Positions 43,739 to 53,023 of a stretch of 64,000 nt of DNA are shown here, in pieces. The number at the start of each line of letters is the position of its first letter. The stretch's first letter is position 1. The stretch covers positions 53,175-117,174 of the forward strand of contig JACKBV010000013.1 of the NCBI GenBank assembly GCA_020634315.1, written 5' to 3'. The notes beneath the pieces were generated by a model that was given only the letters and a program-made list of their open reading frames with translations, did not search any database and was not told where the DNA came from. A program made the translations under genes and the position numbers. This stretch comes from Ardenticatenaceae bacterium (lineage in GTDB: Bacteria; Chloroflexota; Anaerolineae; Promineifilales; Promineifilaceae).

Positions 43739-44398
43739 ATGAGCTATCCCAAACAAGATGAACAAGTGAATTTATCACATTCTTTCGCGCGTTTTTGGCA
43801 GCAGCAACTGGAGGCAGCCAATCCTCCGGCGACATTGCCTTCGGGCAATCGTTCGCCCGTTTTGTCAGGCCAAACAGCGCGTGTGGCGTTTCCACTGCCT
43901 GCATGGGAGGGGTTTTTGCAGGTTCAGCAGTTGTCGGCAATGGCCGTTTTGCTGGGAGCCTGGGCGCTGCTGCTGCATCGCTATCATGGCAGCCCAGATG
44001 GGGTAGTCGTCGCTATGGCGACGGAAGCTGGCCTGTTACCGTTGTCGCTGGCCGTGGCAGAGGAAACGGCCGTTGCCGATTGGCTCAAACAAGCTGCGGC
44101 CCAATACGCGGCTTGCCTGACGCATCAGGCTCCTTTGCATGACATCCAGACCTGGACGGGATTGCCAGAAGATTGGTTTACCTTTTCCGGCGCGGTGCAG
44201 GTGGAGAGCACCTTGCCAACTTTGGCCCTTCCGCTGCTCGTTTCTTTGCAAGATGAGGCCATTCATGTTGTGTATGACGTGGCGTGGATGACGGAAACGG
44301 CCGTTGCGCATCTTGTCGGGCACTTGCAAACGATCCTCACCAACATCGTCAACCATCCTCATAGCCCCCTATGCCGACATCGGGCTGCTGACGGGTGA
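43739..44398 (+). CDS. NRPS N-terminus: half condensation-like domain (frame broken at about 44375)
   Basis: The 219-residue ORF is the start of the second NRPS. It resembles the C-terminal half of condensation domains (AVLLGAWALLLHRYHGSPDG, a VVAMATEAG segment, MTETAVAHLVGHLQTIL) and lacks HHxxxDG, like the half domain before the glycine A domain of the loading protein. At about 44375 an extra C (TGCCGACATC, against TGCGACATC at the repeat copy near 47585) throws the frame, after which it runs to a chance stop. The real product almost certainly continues into the adenylation domain at 44376 onward. Such half-C domains at the front of a line suggest a starter module. Confidence 0.7.
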   Translation: MSYPKQDEQVNLSHSFARFWQQQLEAANPPATLPSGNRSPVLSGQTARVAFPLPAWEGFLQVQQLSAMAVLLGAWALLLHRYHGSPDGVVVAMATEAGLLPLSLAVAEETAVADWLKQAAAQYAACLTHQAPLHDIQTWTGLPEDWFTFSGAVQVESTLPTLALPLLVSLQDEAIHVVYDVAWMTETAVAHLVGHLQTILTNIVNHPHSPLCRHRAADG

Positions 44399-45692
44399 AG
44401 AAGAAACCGCATTGCAAGCCTGGGGGAGCGGTGCCGCGAGTTATGACGCGGCAAACACCATCCACGAAATGGTGGCTGCCCAGGCGGCATGCACGCCGGA
44501 GGCCGTGGCCGTTGGCGATGGGGAGCGGCAGCTCAGCTATCGGGAGCTGAACGAACAAGCCAACCTGCTGGCGCATTATTTGCAAGGGCAGGGCGTGGGC
44601 GCAGACAGCCTGGTTGGGCTGTATCTGGAGCGGTCATTGGAGATGGTCGTCGCCATCTTGGGCGTGCTGAAAGCAGGCGGTGCCTACGTGCCGATGGATC
44701 CTGCCTATCCCGCCGAACGGCTGGCTTTCATGGTCAGCGACGCGGCCATGCCCGTCGTGCTCACCCAGGCGGAGATGCGAGCCAACCTGCCCGAAACGGC
44801 CGCACACATCATCTGCCTGGACAGCGATTGGACAGCCATCGCCGCGCATGGCAACCGCAGCAATCCGCTGAGCGATGTGCGCCCCGACAACCTGGCGTAT
44901 GTCATCTACACCTCCGGCTCCACCGGCAAACCGAAAGGGGTGTTGGTGAGCCATTACAACGTCGTGCGCCTCTTCCAGGCTACCCAGGATTGGTACCATT
45001 TCGACGAAACCGACGTGTGGACCCTGTTCCACTCCTACGCCTTCGACTTCTCCGTGTGGGAAATCTGGGGCGCTTTGTTGTATGGGGGGCGGCTGGTGGT
45101 GGTGCCCTATCTGGTGAGTCGTGAACCGGAAGCCTTCTATCGGCTGCTGCTGCAAGAAGGTGTCACCGTGCTCAATCAGACACCATCCGCCTTTCGCCAA
45201 CTGATTCGCGCTGAGGAAAATGTGGGCATATCTCCCGACCTGGCCTTGCGCCTGGTCATCTTTGGGGGAGAGGCGTTGGAGCTGCACAGTTTGCAGCCGT
45301 GGTTTGCGCGACATGGCGATGAACGGCCGTTGCTGGTCAACATGTACGGCATCACCGAGACAACCGTCCATGTCACCTATCGCCCCATTCGGCAGGCAGA
45401 CATCGAAACTGCACCGGGAAGCGTCATCGGACGGCCAATACCGGATTTGAGCTGTACATCCTCGACCCACAAGGGCGACCTGTGCCGGTGGGCATTCCTG
45501 GGAAATCTATGTGGTGGGGCTGGTGGCTCGTGGCTACTCAACCGCCCCGACCTGACTGCCCAACGCTTCGTACACAAAAACACCTTAACCCTACCAAACC
45601 CAGCCTCTCCCTCCTCCTTCCTCCTCCTTTCTATCGCCCGGCGACCTGGCGCGGTGGTTGAAGATGGCGATGTGAGTATCTGGGGCGGATAG
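44304..45692 (+). CDS. NRPS adenylation domain, threonine code, copy 1 (frameshifted 5' and 3')
   Basis: The open frame runs from 44304, but homology starts at about 44376 (DIGLLTGEEE). It covers most of an adenylation domain: SYRELNEQANLLAHYL, YTSGSTGKPKG, A4 AFDFSVWEIW, A5 NMYGITETT. My pocket reading D-F-W-N-I-G-M-V-H-K equals the well-known threonine code. From about 45449 single-base deletions relative to the copy at 47574-49377 break the frame repeatedly, so the last 80 residues are nonsense. Corrected, it would be module 1 of one continuous NRPS gene from 43739 to 52831. Confidence 0.72.
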   Translation: MRILSGTCKRSSPTSSTILIAPYADIGLLTGEEETALQAWGSGAASYDAANTIHEMVAAQAACTPEAVAVGDGERQLSYRELNEQANLLAHYLQGQGVGADSLVGLYLERSLEMVVAILGVLKAGGAYVPMDPAYPAERLAFMVSDAAMPVVLTQAEMRANLPETAAHIICLDSDWTAIAAHGNRSNPLSDVRPDNLAYVIYTSGSTGKPKGVLVSHYNVVRLFQATQDWYHFDETDVWTLFHSYAFDFSVWEIWGALLYGGRLVVVPYLVSREPEAFYRLLLQEGVTVLNQTPSAFRQLIRAEENVGISPDLALRLVIFGGEALELHSLQPWFARHGDERPLLVNMYGITETTVHVTYRPIRQADIETAPGSVIGRPIPDLSCTSSTHKGDLCRWAFLGNLCGGAGGSWLLNRPDLTAQRFVHKNTLTLPNPASPSSFLLLSIARRPGAVVEDGDVSIWGG

Positions 45693-46106
45693 ACCATCAG
45701 GTGAAGATACGAGGGTTCCGCATCGAGTTGGGGAAATCGAGACGCGTTGGCGGCGTATGCGGGCATACGCGAGGTGTGTGTTGGCGCGGGAGGATGTGCC
45801 TGGCGAGAAGCGGTTGTGGCTATCTGGTGACGCCAGCGGGAGCCGAGGTGACGACGGCTGCCCTGGGCAGCATTTGCAGCAGACGCTGCCCGACTACATG
45901 ATTCCGGCGGCGTATGTGCTGCTAGACGGATTCCCTGACGACGAATGGAAGATAGACCGCGAGCGTTGCCAGCGCCGGTGGAGAGTCGGTCGAGTTGTTG
46001 GGGCGTATGTGGCCCGCGCAACGAGGTGGAGCGGCATTGGCACATTTGGGCAGGTTCTCGGTGTGGCGCAGGTTGGTGTGCATGATAATTTCTTTGACCT
46101 CGGCGG
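44365..46106 (+). repeat. Near-identical NRPS module repeat, copy 1 (deletion-rich)
   Basis: A direct repeat of 47574-49377 covering A(Thr) and the start of the carrier domain. Up to about 45445 the copies differ only by scattered substitutions. After that, copy 1 lacks about twenty single or double bases, mostly G or C in short runs. Confidence 0.9.
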
Positions 46107-47005
46107 TAGTTCTGTTCTAACGTGACCATTGCCGCACGCGCGCGCAGGCTGGGCTAATATTTTCGCCCGTGCAGTTGTTTCAGTATCCGACAATTGCGGA
46201 ATTGTCGGCAAGATTGTGGCTGCGCCGAACCTGAGAAGCCGCCATTGCCTTTGTCTTTATCCGATTGGCAGGCTGACCGGTTCATTTCCGTCGCATTTGC
46301 ATGACCAGATTGAAGCGATTTATCCGCTGTCGACGTTGCAGCAGGGATGTTGTTTCACACGATTTATGAGCCGGAAACGGCCGTTTACATCATGCAGCCC
46401 CACTTCATTATCGAAGGGCGCTGATGTCCCGTTGTTCCGCCGCGCCTGGAATTCCTGGTGCAGCGCCATCCTGTCTTGCGCACCATCTTTGCCTGGGAAA
46501 GCTGCCCAGAACCGTTACAGGCAGTGCTGCGATACGGCGATCGATTGGACCGAACTCGATTGGCGGCATGTGCCAGAGCCGCAGCAGCCTGCACGCCTTG
46601 CCGATTTGCTGGACGCGGATCGGCAGCGTGGCTTTAATCTGGCGCAAACGCCACCATTACGCTTCATTTTGATTCAACTGGCACAGCAGCGTTACCAATT
46701 TGTGTGGAGCCTCAACCACATTTTGAAGATGGCTGGTCAGAAAATATTTTGCAGCAGGAACTGTTTGACATTTACGAGGCGCTGCTGCGGCGAGACGCCC
46801 AACTGCCACCGGCACCTGCTTATGCCCAATTTATTGCCTGGCTCGACGCGCAAGATTTAGGGCGGCTGAACAATTTTGGCGCAAAACATTACGCGGGTTT
46901 TGGCACCGACGCCCTGCATGTGGATAAACCGGCGCATTCGGCGCGGGCACAGGTGATGCACATGGCGAACAGCGTTTTCATTTACCGCAGGAAGTACAGA
47001 CACAG
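45693..47005 (+). pseudogene. Disrupted NRPS segment: end of A domain, PCP, N-terminal part of C domain
   Basis: No single frame is open, yet all pieces are recognisable when frames are switched. The A8-A10 region lies at 45700-45990. A carrier with DNFFDLGGSS is at about 46083-46112. The linker FSPVQLFQYPTIAELSARL is near 46160-46220. A condensation domain begins at 46310 (IEAIYPLSTLQQG). Its core motif NHILEDGWSE lies at about 46715-46745 once one base is restored. The domain finishes in the next open frame at 47006-47570. The changes are nearly all deletions at G/C runs, with little divergence otherwise, which fits consensus error more than decay. Confidence 0.75.
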
Positions 47006-50000
47006 TTGGCCGCTTTAGCCAGCAGCAGCGCATCCCAGCGGGGACATTGCTGCATGCTGTGGGCGCTGTTGCTGAGCCGTTACAGCGGCGAGGAAGATGT
47101 GTTGTTTGGCACAAGCGTAGCCGCGCGTGGCATTGCGCTGCCAGATGTGGCGGCGATGGTTGGCGTTTTGATGAACACCTTGCCCATGCGCGTGCGTGTG
47201 TCACCAGAGATGACGGTGGCAGATTGGTTGGCTGCGGTGCAGCAAGAGCAGTACGCACGCAATGATTACGAGTTTGCCCCGCTGCGCAAAATCCAGCAGT
47301 GGAGTGATGTGCCCAAAGACAAGCCCTTGTTTGAGACGTTTATGGTTTATGAAGGGTATACACGTCCCTTGTTTGCTCATCACAAGGGAGGCTTGACAGT
47401 ACGCGATTACGCCTCGTTTGAACGCTCGAATTACCCGTTAACGCTGCGCATTTTGCCCAGCGAGAACATGGGGCTTTATTTTGTGTATGACCGAGATCGT
47501 TTTGATGAGGCGGTCATCGCGCGTATGTTTGGTCACTTTGTGACCTTGCTGATGGGAATCATGGCTGCGCCGACCAGTCCCCTATGCGACATCGGGCTGC
47601 TGACTGTTGAAGAAGAAACCGCCTTGCAAGCCTGGGGGAGCGGTGCCGCGAGTTATGACGCGGCAAACACCATCCACGAGATGGTGGCCGCCCAGGCGGC
47701 ATGCACGCCGGAGGCCGTGGCCGTTGGCGACGGGGAGCGGCAGCTCAGCTATCGGGAACTGAACGAACAAGCCAACCTGCTGGCGCATTATTTGCAAGGG
47801 CAGGGCGTGGGCGCAGACAGCCTGGTTGGGCTGTATCTGGAGCGGTCATTGGAGATGGTCGTCGCCATCTTGGGCGTGCTGAAAGCAGGCGGTGCCTACG
47901 TGCCGATGGACCCCGCCTATCCCGCCGAGCGGCTGGCCTTCATGGTCAGCGACGCGGCCATGCCCGTCGTGCTCACCCAGGCGGAAATGCGAGCCAACCT
48001 GCCCGAAACGGCCGCACACATCATCTGCCTGGACAGCGATTGGGATGCCATCGCCGCGCATGGCAACCGCAACAATCCGCTGAGCGATGTGCGCCCCGAC
48101 AACCTGGCATATGTCATCTACACATCCGGCTCCACCGGCAAACCGAAAGGGGTGCTGGTGAGCCATTACAACGTCGTGCGCCTCTTCCAGGCTACCCAGG
48201 ATTGGTACCATTTCAACGAAACCGACGTGTGGACCCTGTTCCACTCCTACGCCTTCGACTTCTCCGTGTGGGAAATCTGGGGCGCTTTGTTGTATGGGGG
48301 GCGGCTGGTGGTGGTGCCCTATCTGGTGAGCCGTGAACCGGAAGCCTTCTATCGGCTGCTGCTGCAAGAAGGTGTCACCGTGCTCAACCAGACACCATCC
48401 GCCTTTCGCCAACTGATTCGCGCCGAAGAAAATGTGGGCATATCTCCCGACCTGGCTTTGCGCCTGGTCATCTTTGGGGGAGAGGCGTTGGAACTGCACA
48501 GTTTGCAGCCGTGGTTTGCGCGACATGGCGATGAACGGCCGTTGCTGGTCAACATGTACGGCATCACCGAGACAACCGTTCATGTCACCTATCGCCCCAT
48601 TCGGCAGGCAGACATCGAGACTGCACCGGGAAGCGTCATCGGACGGCCGATACCCGATTTGGAGCTGTACATCCTCGACCCGCAAGGGCGACCTGTTCCT
48701 GTGGGCATTCCTGGGGAAATCTATGTGGGTGGGGCTGGTGTGGCTCGTGGCTATCTCAACCGCCCCGACCTGACTGCCCAACGCTTCGTACACAAAGACA
48801 CCTTAACCCTACCAAACCCAGCCCCCCCCTCTCCTCCCTCTTCTCTCCTCCCTCCTCCCTCCTCTTCTTCTCCTCTTCTCTACCGCTCCGGCGACCTGGC
48901 GCGGTGGTTGGAAGATGGCGATGTGGAGTATCTGGGGCGGATAGACCATCAGGTGAAGATACGAGGTTTCCGCATCGAGTTGGGGGAAATCGAGACGGCG
49001 TTGGCGGCGTATGCGGGCATACGCGAGGTGTGTGTGTTGGCGCGGGAGGATGTGCCCGGCGAGAAGCGGTTGGTGGCCTATCTGGTGACGCCAGCGGGAG
49101 CAGAGGTGACGACGGCTGCCCTGCGGCAGCATTTGCAGCAGACGCTGCCCGACTACATGATTCCGGCGGCGTATGTGCTGCTAGACGGATTCCCCTTGAC
49201 GACGAATGGGAAGATAGACCGGCGAGCGTTGCCAGCGCCGGTGGAGAGTCGGTCGGAGTTGTTGGGGGCGTATGTGGCCCCGCGCAACGAGGTGGAGCGG
49301 GCATTGGCGCACATTTGGGCACAGGTTCTCGGTGTGGCGCAGGTTGGTGTGCATGATAATTTCTTTGACCTCGGCGGCGATTCAATGTTGAGTTTGCGCA
49401 TTGTGGCGCAGGCGGAAGCGGCGGGTGTGTCGGTGTCGCTGCGCGATTTGTTTACGCAGCAAACGATTGCTGAGTTGGCAGCAGTGGCGCGGCCAACGGA
49501 TGCGACCGTGACTCAGGCCGTGGCCGTGCCGTTTGCGCTCATTGCTGACCGGGATCGTGAGAAATTACCCGCAGATGTGGTGGATGCGTATCCGTTGACA
49601 CGCTTGCAAGCGGGGATGTTTTTCCATAGTGAGTTCAGCCCGGAAACGGCCGTTTACCAGAACGTAACCAGTTGGCATGTCCGTGCGCCGTTTGTGCAAG
49701 CAATGTGGGAAACGGCCGTGCAGCAATTGGCGCTGCGCCATGCCATTTTGCGCACGGCGTTTGACTTGAGCAGTTACAGCCAGCCGCTGCAACTGGTTTA
49801 TGCGCAAGCCGCTATTCCATTGGAAGTGCATGACTGGCAGCAAATGCCTGCGGCGGCACAAGAAGCTGCGCTGCAAACATGGTTGGCGGCTGAATTGCAG
49901 CGTAGATTTGATTGGACACAGCCGCCACTGCTGCGCTTTGCGGTGCATCGGCGCAGTGCGGAGACATTCCAGTTTTCGTTTAGCGAACATCACGCCATTT

Positions 50001-52831
50001 TGGACGGCTGGAGCGTAGCCGTGATGGCGACGGAATTGTTCCGCCATTATTTCCATTTATTGGGGCAAGCTGTGCCTGCGCCAACGGTGCCGCAAACGGC
50101 ATTCCGCGATTTTGTGGCGTTGGAGCAGCAGGTGATAGCGGACGCTGCGCAAGCCGCATTTTGGCAGACACAGTTACAGGAATTGCCGGCGTTAACGCTG
50201 CCGGATTGGGGCGCAGCGGAGACACCGGTTGGCAATCTGGAGTATCGACATGAACTGTCGCCAGACTTGTTAGCGAGCTTGCAGTCGGCGGCGCGTGAGA
50301 TAGGTGTGCCGTTGAAAAGTGTGCTGTTGGCGGCGCATTTGCGTGTGTTAGCGGCCATTAGCGGGCAAACAGAGGTTGTGACTGGGCTGGTGACGGGTGG
50401 ACGCCCGGAAACGGCCGATTCCGACCGCGCCTTGGGTTTGTTTTTGAATACGGTTCCTTTCCGCCAGGCATTGCGCGGGGGAAGCTGGCGCGAATTGGCA
50501 CAGGCGGTGTTTGCTGCGGAACAGGAGATACGGCCGTATCAGCGCTATCCATTGGCCGAAATTCGGCGGCTGCATCGTCAGGCGAGCGGTGCGCACAGCA
50601 GCGATGTTTTCGAGACGATTTTCAACTTTGTGCATTTCCATGAATTGGGCGGGCTGCGTGACCTGACAGGTTTTGACTTGTTGGAAGAACGATTTGTGGG
50701 ATCGGCGAATTTCCCGTTGGGCGTCGATTTTGAGCTGCTGCCACAAGGCCCCTTGCATTTGCTGTTGGAGTACGATACGGGCCGTTTTGCTGAGGCGCAA
50801 ATGGCGCGGCTGGCGGGATATTATGAGCGAATGTTGGTGGCGTTGGCGGCGGATGTAAACGGCCGTTACGAGCAAGTGTCACCGTTGGCCGCAATGGAGC
50901 GGGCAACCCTGCAACAATTGGGGTGGGGCGGCGCACAATCTACACCTGCGCAGACGGTCGCCGCTTTGTTTGCGGAACAGGCTGCACGGACACCAGGGGC
51001 AACGGCCGTTGCCTTTGCCGACCAAACCCTGACGTATGGCGAATTGGATGCCCGCGCCAACCAGTTAGCGCATTATTTGCAGGCGCAAGGAGTTGGGCCA
51101 AATACACTGGTAGCATTGTTGCTGGAACGTTCGCCGGAAATGGCCGTCGGGCTGCTCGGTATTTTGAAGGCGGGCGGCGCTTATGTGCCGCTTGACCCGA
51201 AATATCCGACCGATCGTTTGCAATATATGTTGGCGGATTCTGAAGCGGCGCTGCTGCTGACGCAGGCAGATTTGCGTGCGCGGCTGACGATGACGAAGCC
51301 TGTTTTGTGCCTGGATGCAGATTGGGCGGCACAGGTAGCGGCGCAGCCGACGACGCCTCCGGCCAGTATGGCAACGCCGCAAAGTCTGGCCTATCTCATT
51401 TACACGTCTGGCTCGACGGGGCAGCCAAAGGGGGTCATGGTGCCGCAGCAGGCGCTGGTTAATCATAATCTGGCGCTGATTGCGCAGTATGGCTTGACGA
51501 CGGCGGATCGTGTGCTGCAATTTGCGGCATTGAGTTTTGATGTGGCCGCGGAGGAGATGTTCCCGACCTGGTTAAGCGGCGGCACGGTTGTCTTGCGCAC
51601 GGAGACGGTGCTGGCTTCGTTTGCTGATTTTACGCGCTTTGTCGATGAGCAGGGAATGACGGTGCTGAATTTGCCTGCTTCGTATTGGCAGGAGTGGGTT
51701 GGCTTTTTGGCGGCAACGGGAACGGCCGTTCCCGCTGCGCTGCGCCTGATGATTACGGGTAGTGAGCGGGTGAGTGTGGCCGCGTGGCAGCAGTGGCAGC
51801 AGGTAGGAAACGGCCGTGTGCGCTGGTTGAATGCCTATGGCCCCACCGAAGCGACCATTACCGCGACCCTCTTCGAGCCAACCGCCGTGACAGAATTGGG
51901 GATGGCGTCTGTGCCCATTGGACGGCCGTTGCCCAATGTGCAGCTTGCCGTTGTCGATGCCTATGGCGACCTGGCTCCCACCGGTGTGCCCGGTGAGTTG
52001 TTGATTGGCGGTGCCGGATTGGCCCATGGATATTGGCAGCGGCCAGAATTAACGGCGGAGCGATTTATTGATGGGCAACTGACGACTGCGGCAATGCGCT
52101 TTTATCGCACGGGCGATCTGGTTCGCTGGCTGCCGGATGGCAACCTGGAATTCTTGGGGCGAATTGACAATCAAGTGAAGTTGTTTGGCTATCGCATTGA
52201 ACTGGATGAAATTGAGGCGAATTTGCGGCAGTATTCGGCCGTGCAGCAGGCCGTTGTGATGGTGCGTGAAGATAAACCGGGAGAGCCACAGCTGGTGGCG
52301 TATCTGGTTTGCCGTGAATCTACACCGGTGGATGACGTGCAACAGTTCTTGCGTCAGCGCTTGCCGCAGTATATGCAGCCTGGTACATATGTCACGTTAC
52401 CGGAAATTCCACTATTGGGTAATGGTAAAATAGACTACCGTGCGTTACCAATACCAGATTATGCTGCCGTGGCTGTCGGCAAACCGTATGTTGCGCCGCG
52501 TACACCGCTGGAGAAGGTGTTGGCGGCGATGTGGTCGTCTTTGTTGGAACGGCCGTCTATTGGTATTGACGACAATTTCTTTGAACTGGGCGGGCATTCC
52601 TTGTTAGGGACACAATTGGTGACCCGTGTGCGCGCCTCCTTACGATTAGAAACATTACCACTACGAACATTGTTCCTGGCGCCAACTCTGGCCGAATTTG
52701 CTGCCGCCATTCTAGCCCATTCACCGCAACCTAAACGCACTGAGCGTGTGGCCGCTTTGTTACTGGAACTTTCTGGTATTTCGGAGCAAGAGACAGCGCA
52801 GCGCTTGCAACAGATGCAGCAGCGCAAATGA
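47006..52831 (+). CDS. NRPS: (C-terminal half of C) - A(Thr) - PCP - C - A - PCP
   Basis: The 1941-residue open frame probably forms the rear of a larger gene starting at 43739. Residues 1-190 complete a condensation domain. A domain 205-740: YTSGSTGKPKG near 371, pocket D-F-W-N-I-G-M-V-H-K, threonine. Between A6 and A7 a Pro/Ser-rich loop is encoded by a C/T tract. PCP: DLGGDS near 788. Full C domain 850-1290 with EHHAILDGWS near 995. Second A domain 1310-1815 (YTSGSTGQPKG; FDVAAEEMF; NAYGPTEAT) with my pocket reading D-V-E-N-I-G-A-I-T-K, which I cannot assign. PCP: ELGGHS near 1859. The GTG or ATG start shown by the frame is arbitrary because the 5' part is frameshifted. Confidence 0.88.
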   Translation: MAALASSSASQRGHCCMLWALLLSRYSGEEDVLFGTSVAARGIALPDVAAMVGVLMNTLPMRVRVSPEMTVADWLAAVQQEQYARNDYEFAPLRKIQQWSDVPKDKPLFETFMVYEGYTRPLFAHHKGGLTVRDYASFERSNYPLTLRILPSENMGLYFVYDRDRFDEAVIARMFGHFVTLLMGIMAAPTSPLCDIGLLTVEEETALQAWGSGAASYDAANTIHEMVAAQAACTPEAVAVGDGERQLSYRELNEQANLLAHYLQGQGVGADSLVGLYLERSLEMVVAILGVLKAGGAYVPMDPAYPAERLAFMVSDAAMPVVLTQAEMRANLPETAAHIICLDSDWDAIAAHGNRNNPLSDVRPDNLAYVIYTSGSTGKPKGVLVSHYNVVRLFQATQDWYHFNETDVWTLFHSYAFDFSVWEIWGALLYGGRLVVVPYLVSREPEAFYRLLLQEGVTVLNQTPSAFRQLIRAEENVGISPDLALRLVIFGGEALELHSLQPWFARHGDERPLLVNMYGITETTVHVTYRPIRQADIETAPGSVIGRPIPDLELYILDPQGRPVPVGIPGEIYVGGAGVARGYLNRPDLTAQRFVHKDTLTLPNPAPPSPPSSLLPPPSSSSPLLYRSGDLARWLEDGDVEYLGRIDHQVKIRGFRIELGEIETALAAYAGIREVCVLAREDVPGEKRLVAYLVTPAGAEVTTAALRQHLQQTLPDYMIPAAYVLLDGFPLTTNGKIDRRALPAPVESRSELLGAYVAPRNEVERALAHIWAQVLGVAQVGVHDNFFDLGGDSMLSLRIVAQAEAAGVSVSLRDLFTQQTIAELAAVARPTDATVTQAVAVPFALIADRDREKLPADVVDAYPLTRLQAGMFFHSEFSPETAVYQNVTSWHVRAPFVQAMWETAVQQLALRHAILRTAFDLSSYSQPLQLVYAQAAIPLEVHDWQQMPAAAQEAALQTWLAAELQRRFDWTQPPLLRFAVHRRSAETFQFSFSEHHAILDGWSVAVMATELFRHYFHLLGQAVPAPTVPQTAFRDFVALEQQVIADAAQAAFWQTQLQELPALTLPDWGAAETPVGNLEYRHELSPDLLASLQSAAREIGVPLKSVLLAAHLRVLAAISGQTEVVTGLVTGGRPETADSDRALGLFLNTVPFRQALRGGSWRELAQAVFAAEQEIRPYQRYPLAEIRRLHRQASGAHSSDVFETIFNFVHFHELGGLRDLTGFDLLEERFVGSANFPLGVDFELLPQGPLHLLLEYDTGRFAEAQMARLAGYYERMLVALAADVNGRYEQVSPLAAMERATLQQLGWGGAQSTPAQTVAALFAEQAARTPGATAVAFADQTLTYGELDARANQLAHYLQAQGVGPNTLVALLLERSPEMAVGLLGILKAGGAYVPLDPKYPTDRLQYMLADSEAALLLTQADLRARLTMTKPVLCLDADWAAQVAAQPTTPPASMATPQSLAYLIYTSGSTGQPKGVMVPQQALVNHNLALIAQYGLTTADRVLQFAALSFDVAAEEMFPTWLSGGTVVLRTETVLASFADFTRFVDEQGMTVLNLPASYWQEWVGFLAATGTAVPAALRLMITGSERVSVAAWQQWQQVGNGRVRWLNAYGPTEATITATLFEPTAVTELGMASVPIGRPLPNVQLAVVDAYGDLAPTGVPGELLIGGAGLAHGYWQRPELTAERFIDGQLTTAAMRFYRTGDLVRWLPDGNLEFLGRIDNQVKLFGYRIELDEIEANLRQYSAVQQAVVMVREDKPGEPQLVAYLVCRESTPVDDVQQFLRQRLPQYMQPGTYVTLPEIPLLGNGKIDYRALPIPDYAAVAVGKPYVAPRTPLEKVLAAMWSSLLERPSIGIDDNFFELGGHSLLGTQLVTRVRASLRLETLPLRTLFLAPTLAEFAAAILAHSPQPKRTERVAALLLELSGISEQETAQRLQQMQQRK
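47574..49377 (+). repeat. Near-identical NRPS module repeat, copy 2 (intact)
   Basis: A direct repeat of 44365-46106, intact in frame, covering A(Thr) through the carrier protein's FFDLGG motif. The very high identity points to recent module duplication or gene conversion. Confidence 0.9.
48822..48881 (+). repeat. Polypyrimidine low-complexity tract in an A domain
   Basis: A 60-bp run of only C and T, beginning with eight C and continuing as irregular CTCCT units, encodes a Pro/Ser/Leu loop between adenylation motifs A6 and A7. The corresponding tract in copy 1 (about 45605-45632) is shorter. Confidence 0.85.
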
Positions 52832-52883
52832 TGTAAGTGACCGTAAGCCTATCCTCTTGGAGGTCATTGGATTTTAAGAACGT

Positions 52884-52973
52884 AATCAGGTCATTGCCAA
52901 CACATCCCTTTGCCAAACTCAAAACAATGTTTGAATAGAGTCTGCCCTGGTATGACAGGCTTGTGACCTGATT
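52884..52973 (+). other. Structured intergenic element, possible terminator or attenuator
   Basis: AATCAGGTCA (52884-52893) pairs perfectly with TGACCTGATT (52964-52973). Inside are two small hairpins, CAAAC/GTTTG (52914-52933) and CCTG/CAGG (52946-52959), giving a three-way junction. TTGTTTTTG follows at once. It lies between the two second-line NRPS genes. Confidence 0.45.
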
Positions 52974-53023
52974 TGTTTTTGTTCTAATGCGCCTGTGAGA
53001 GGATTAACTAATTTGAGAAGAGT

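Noticed and set aside
44304..47005. True pseudogene or relic NRPS module
   Set aside because: Differences from the intact copy are almost all single-base deletions at G/C runs, with otherwise near identity, which is the profile of raw long-read consensus. I keep pseudogene only as a formal label.
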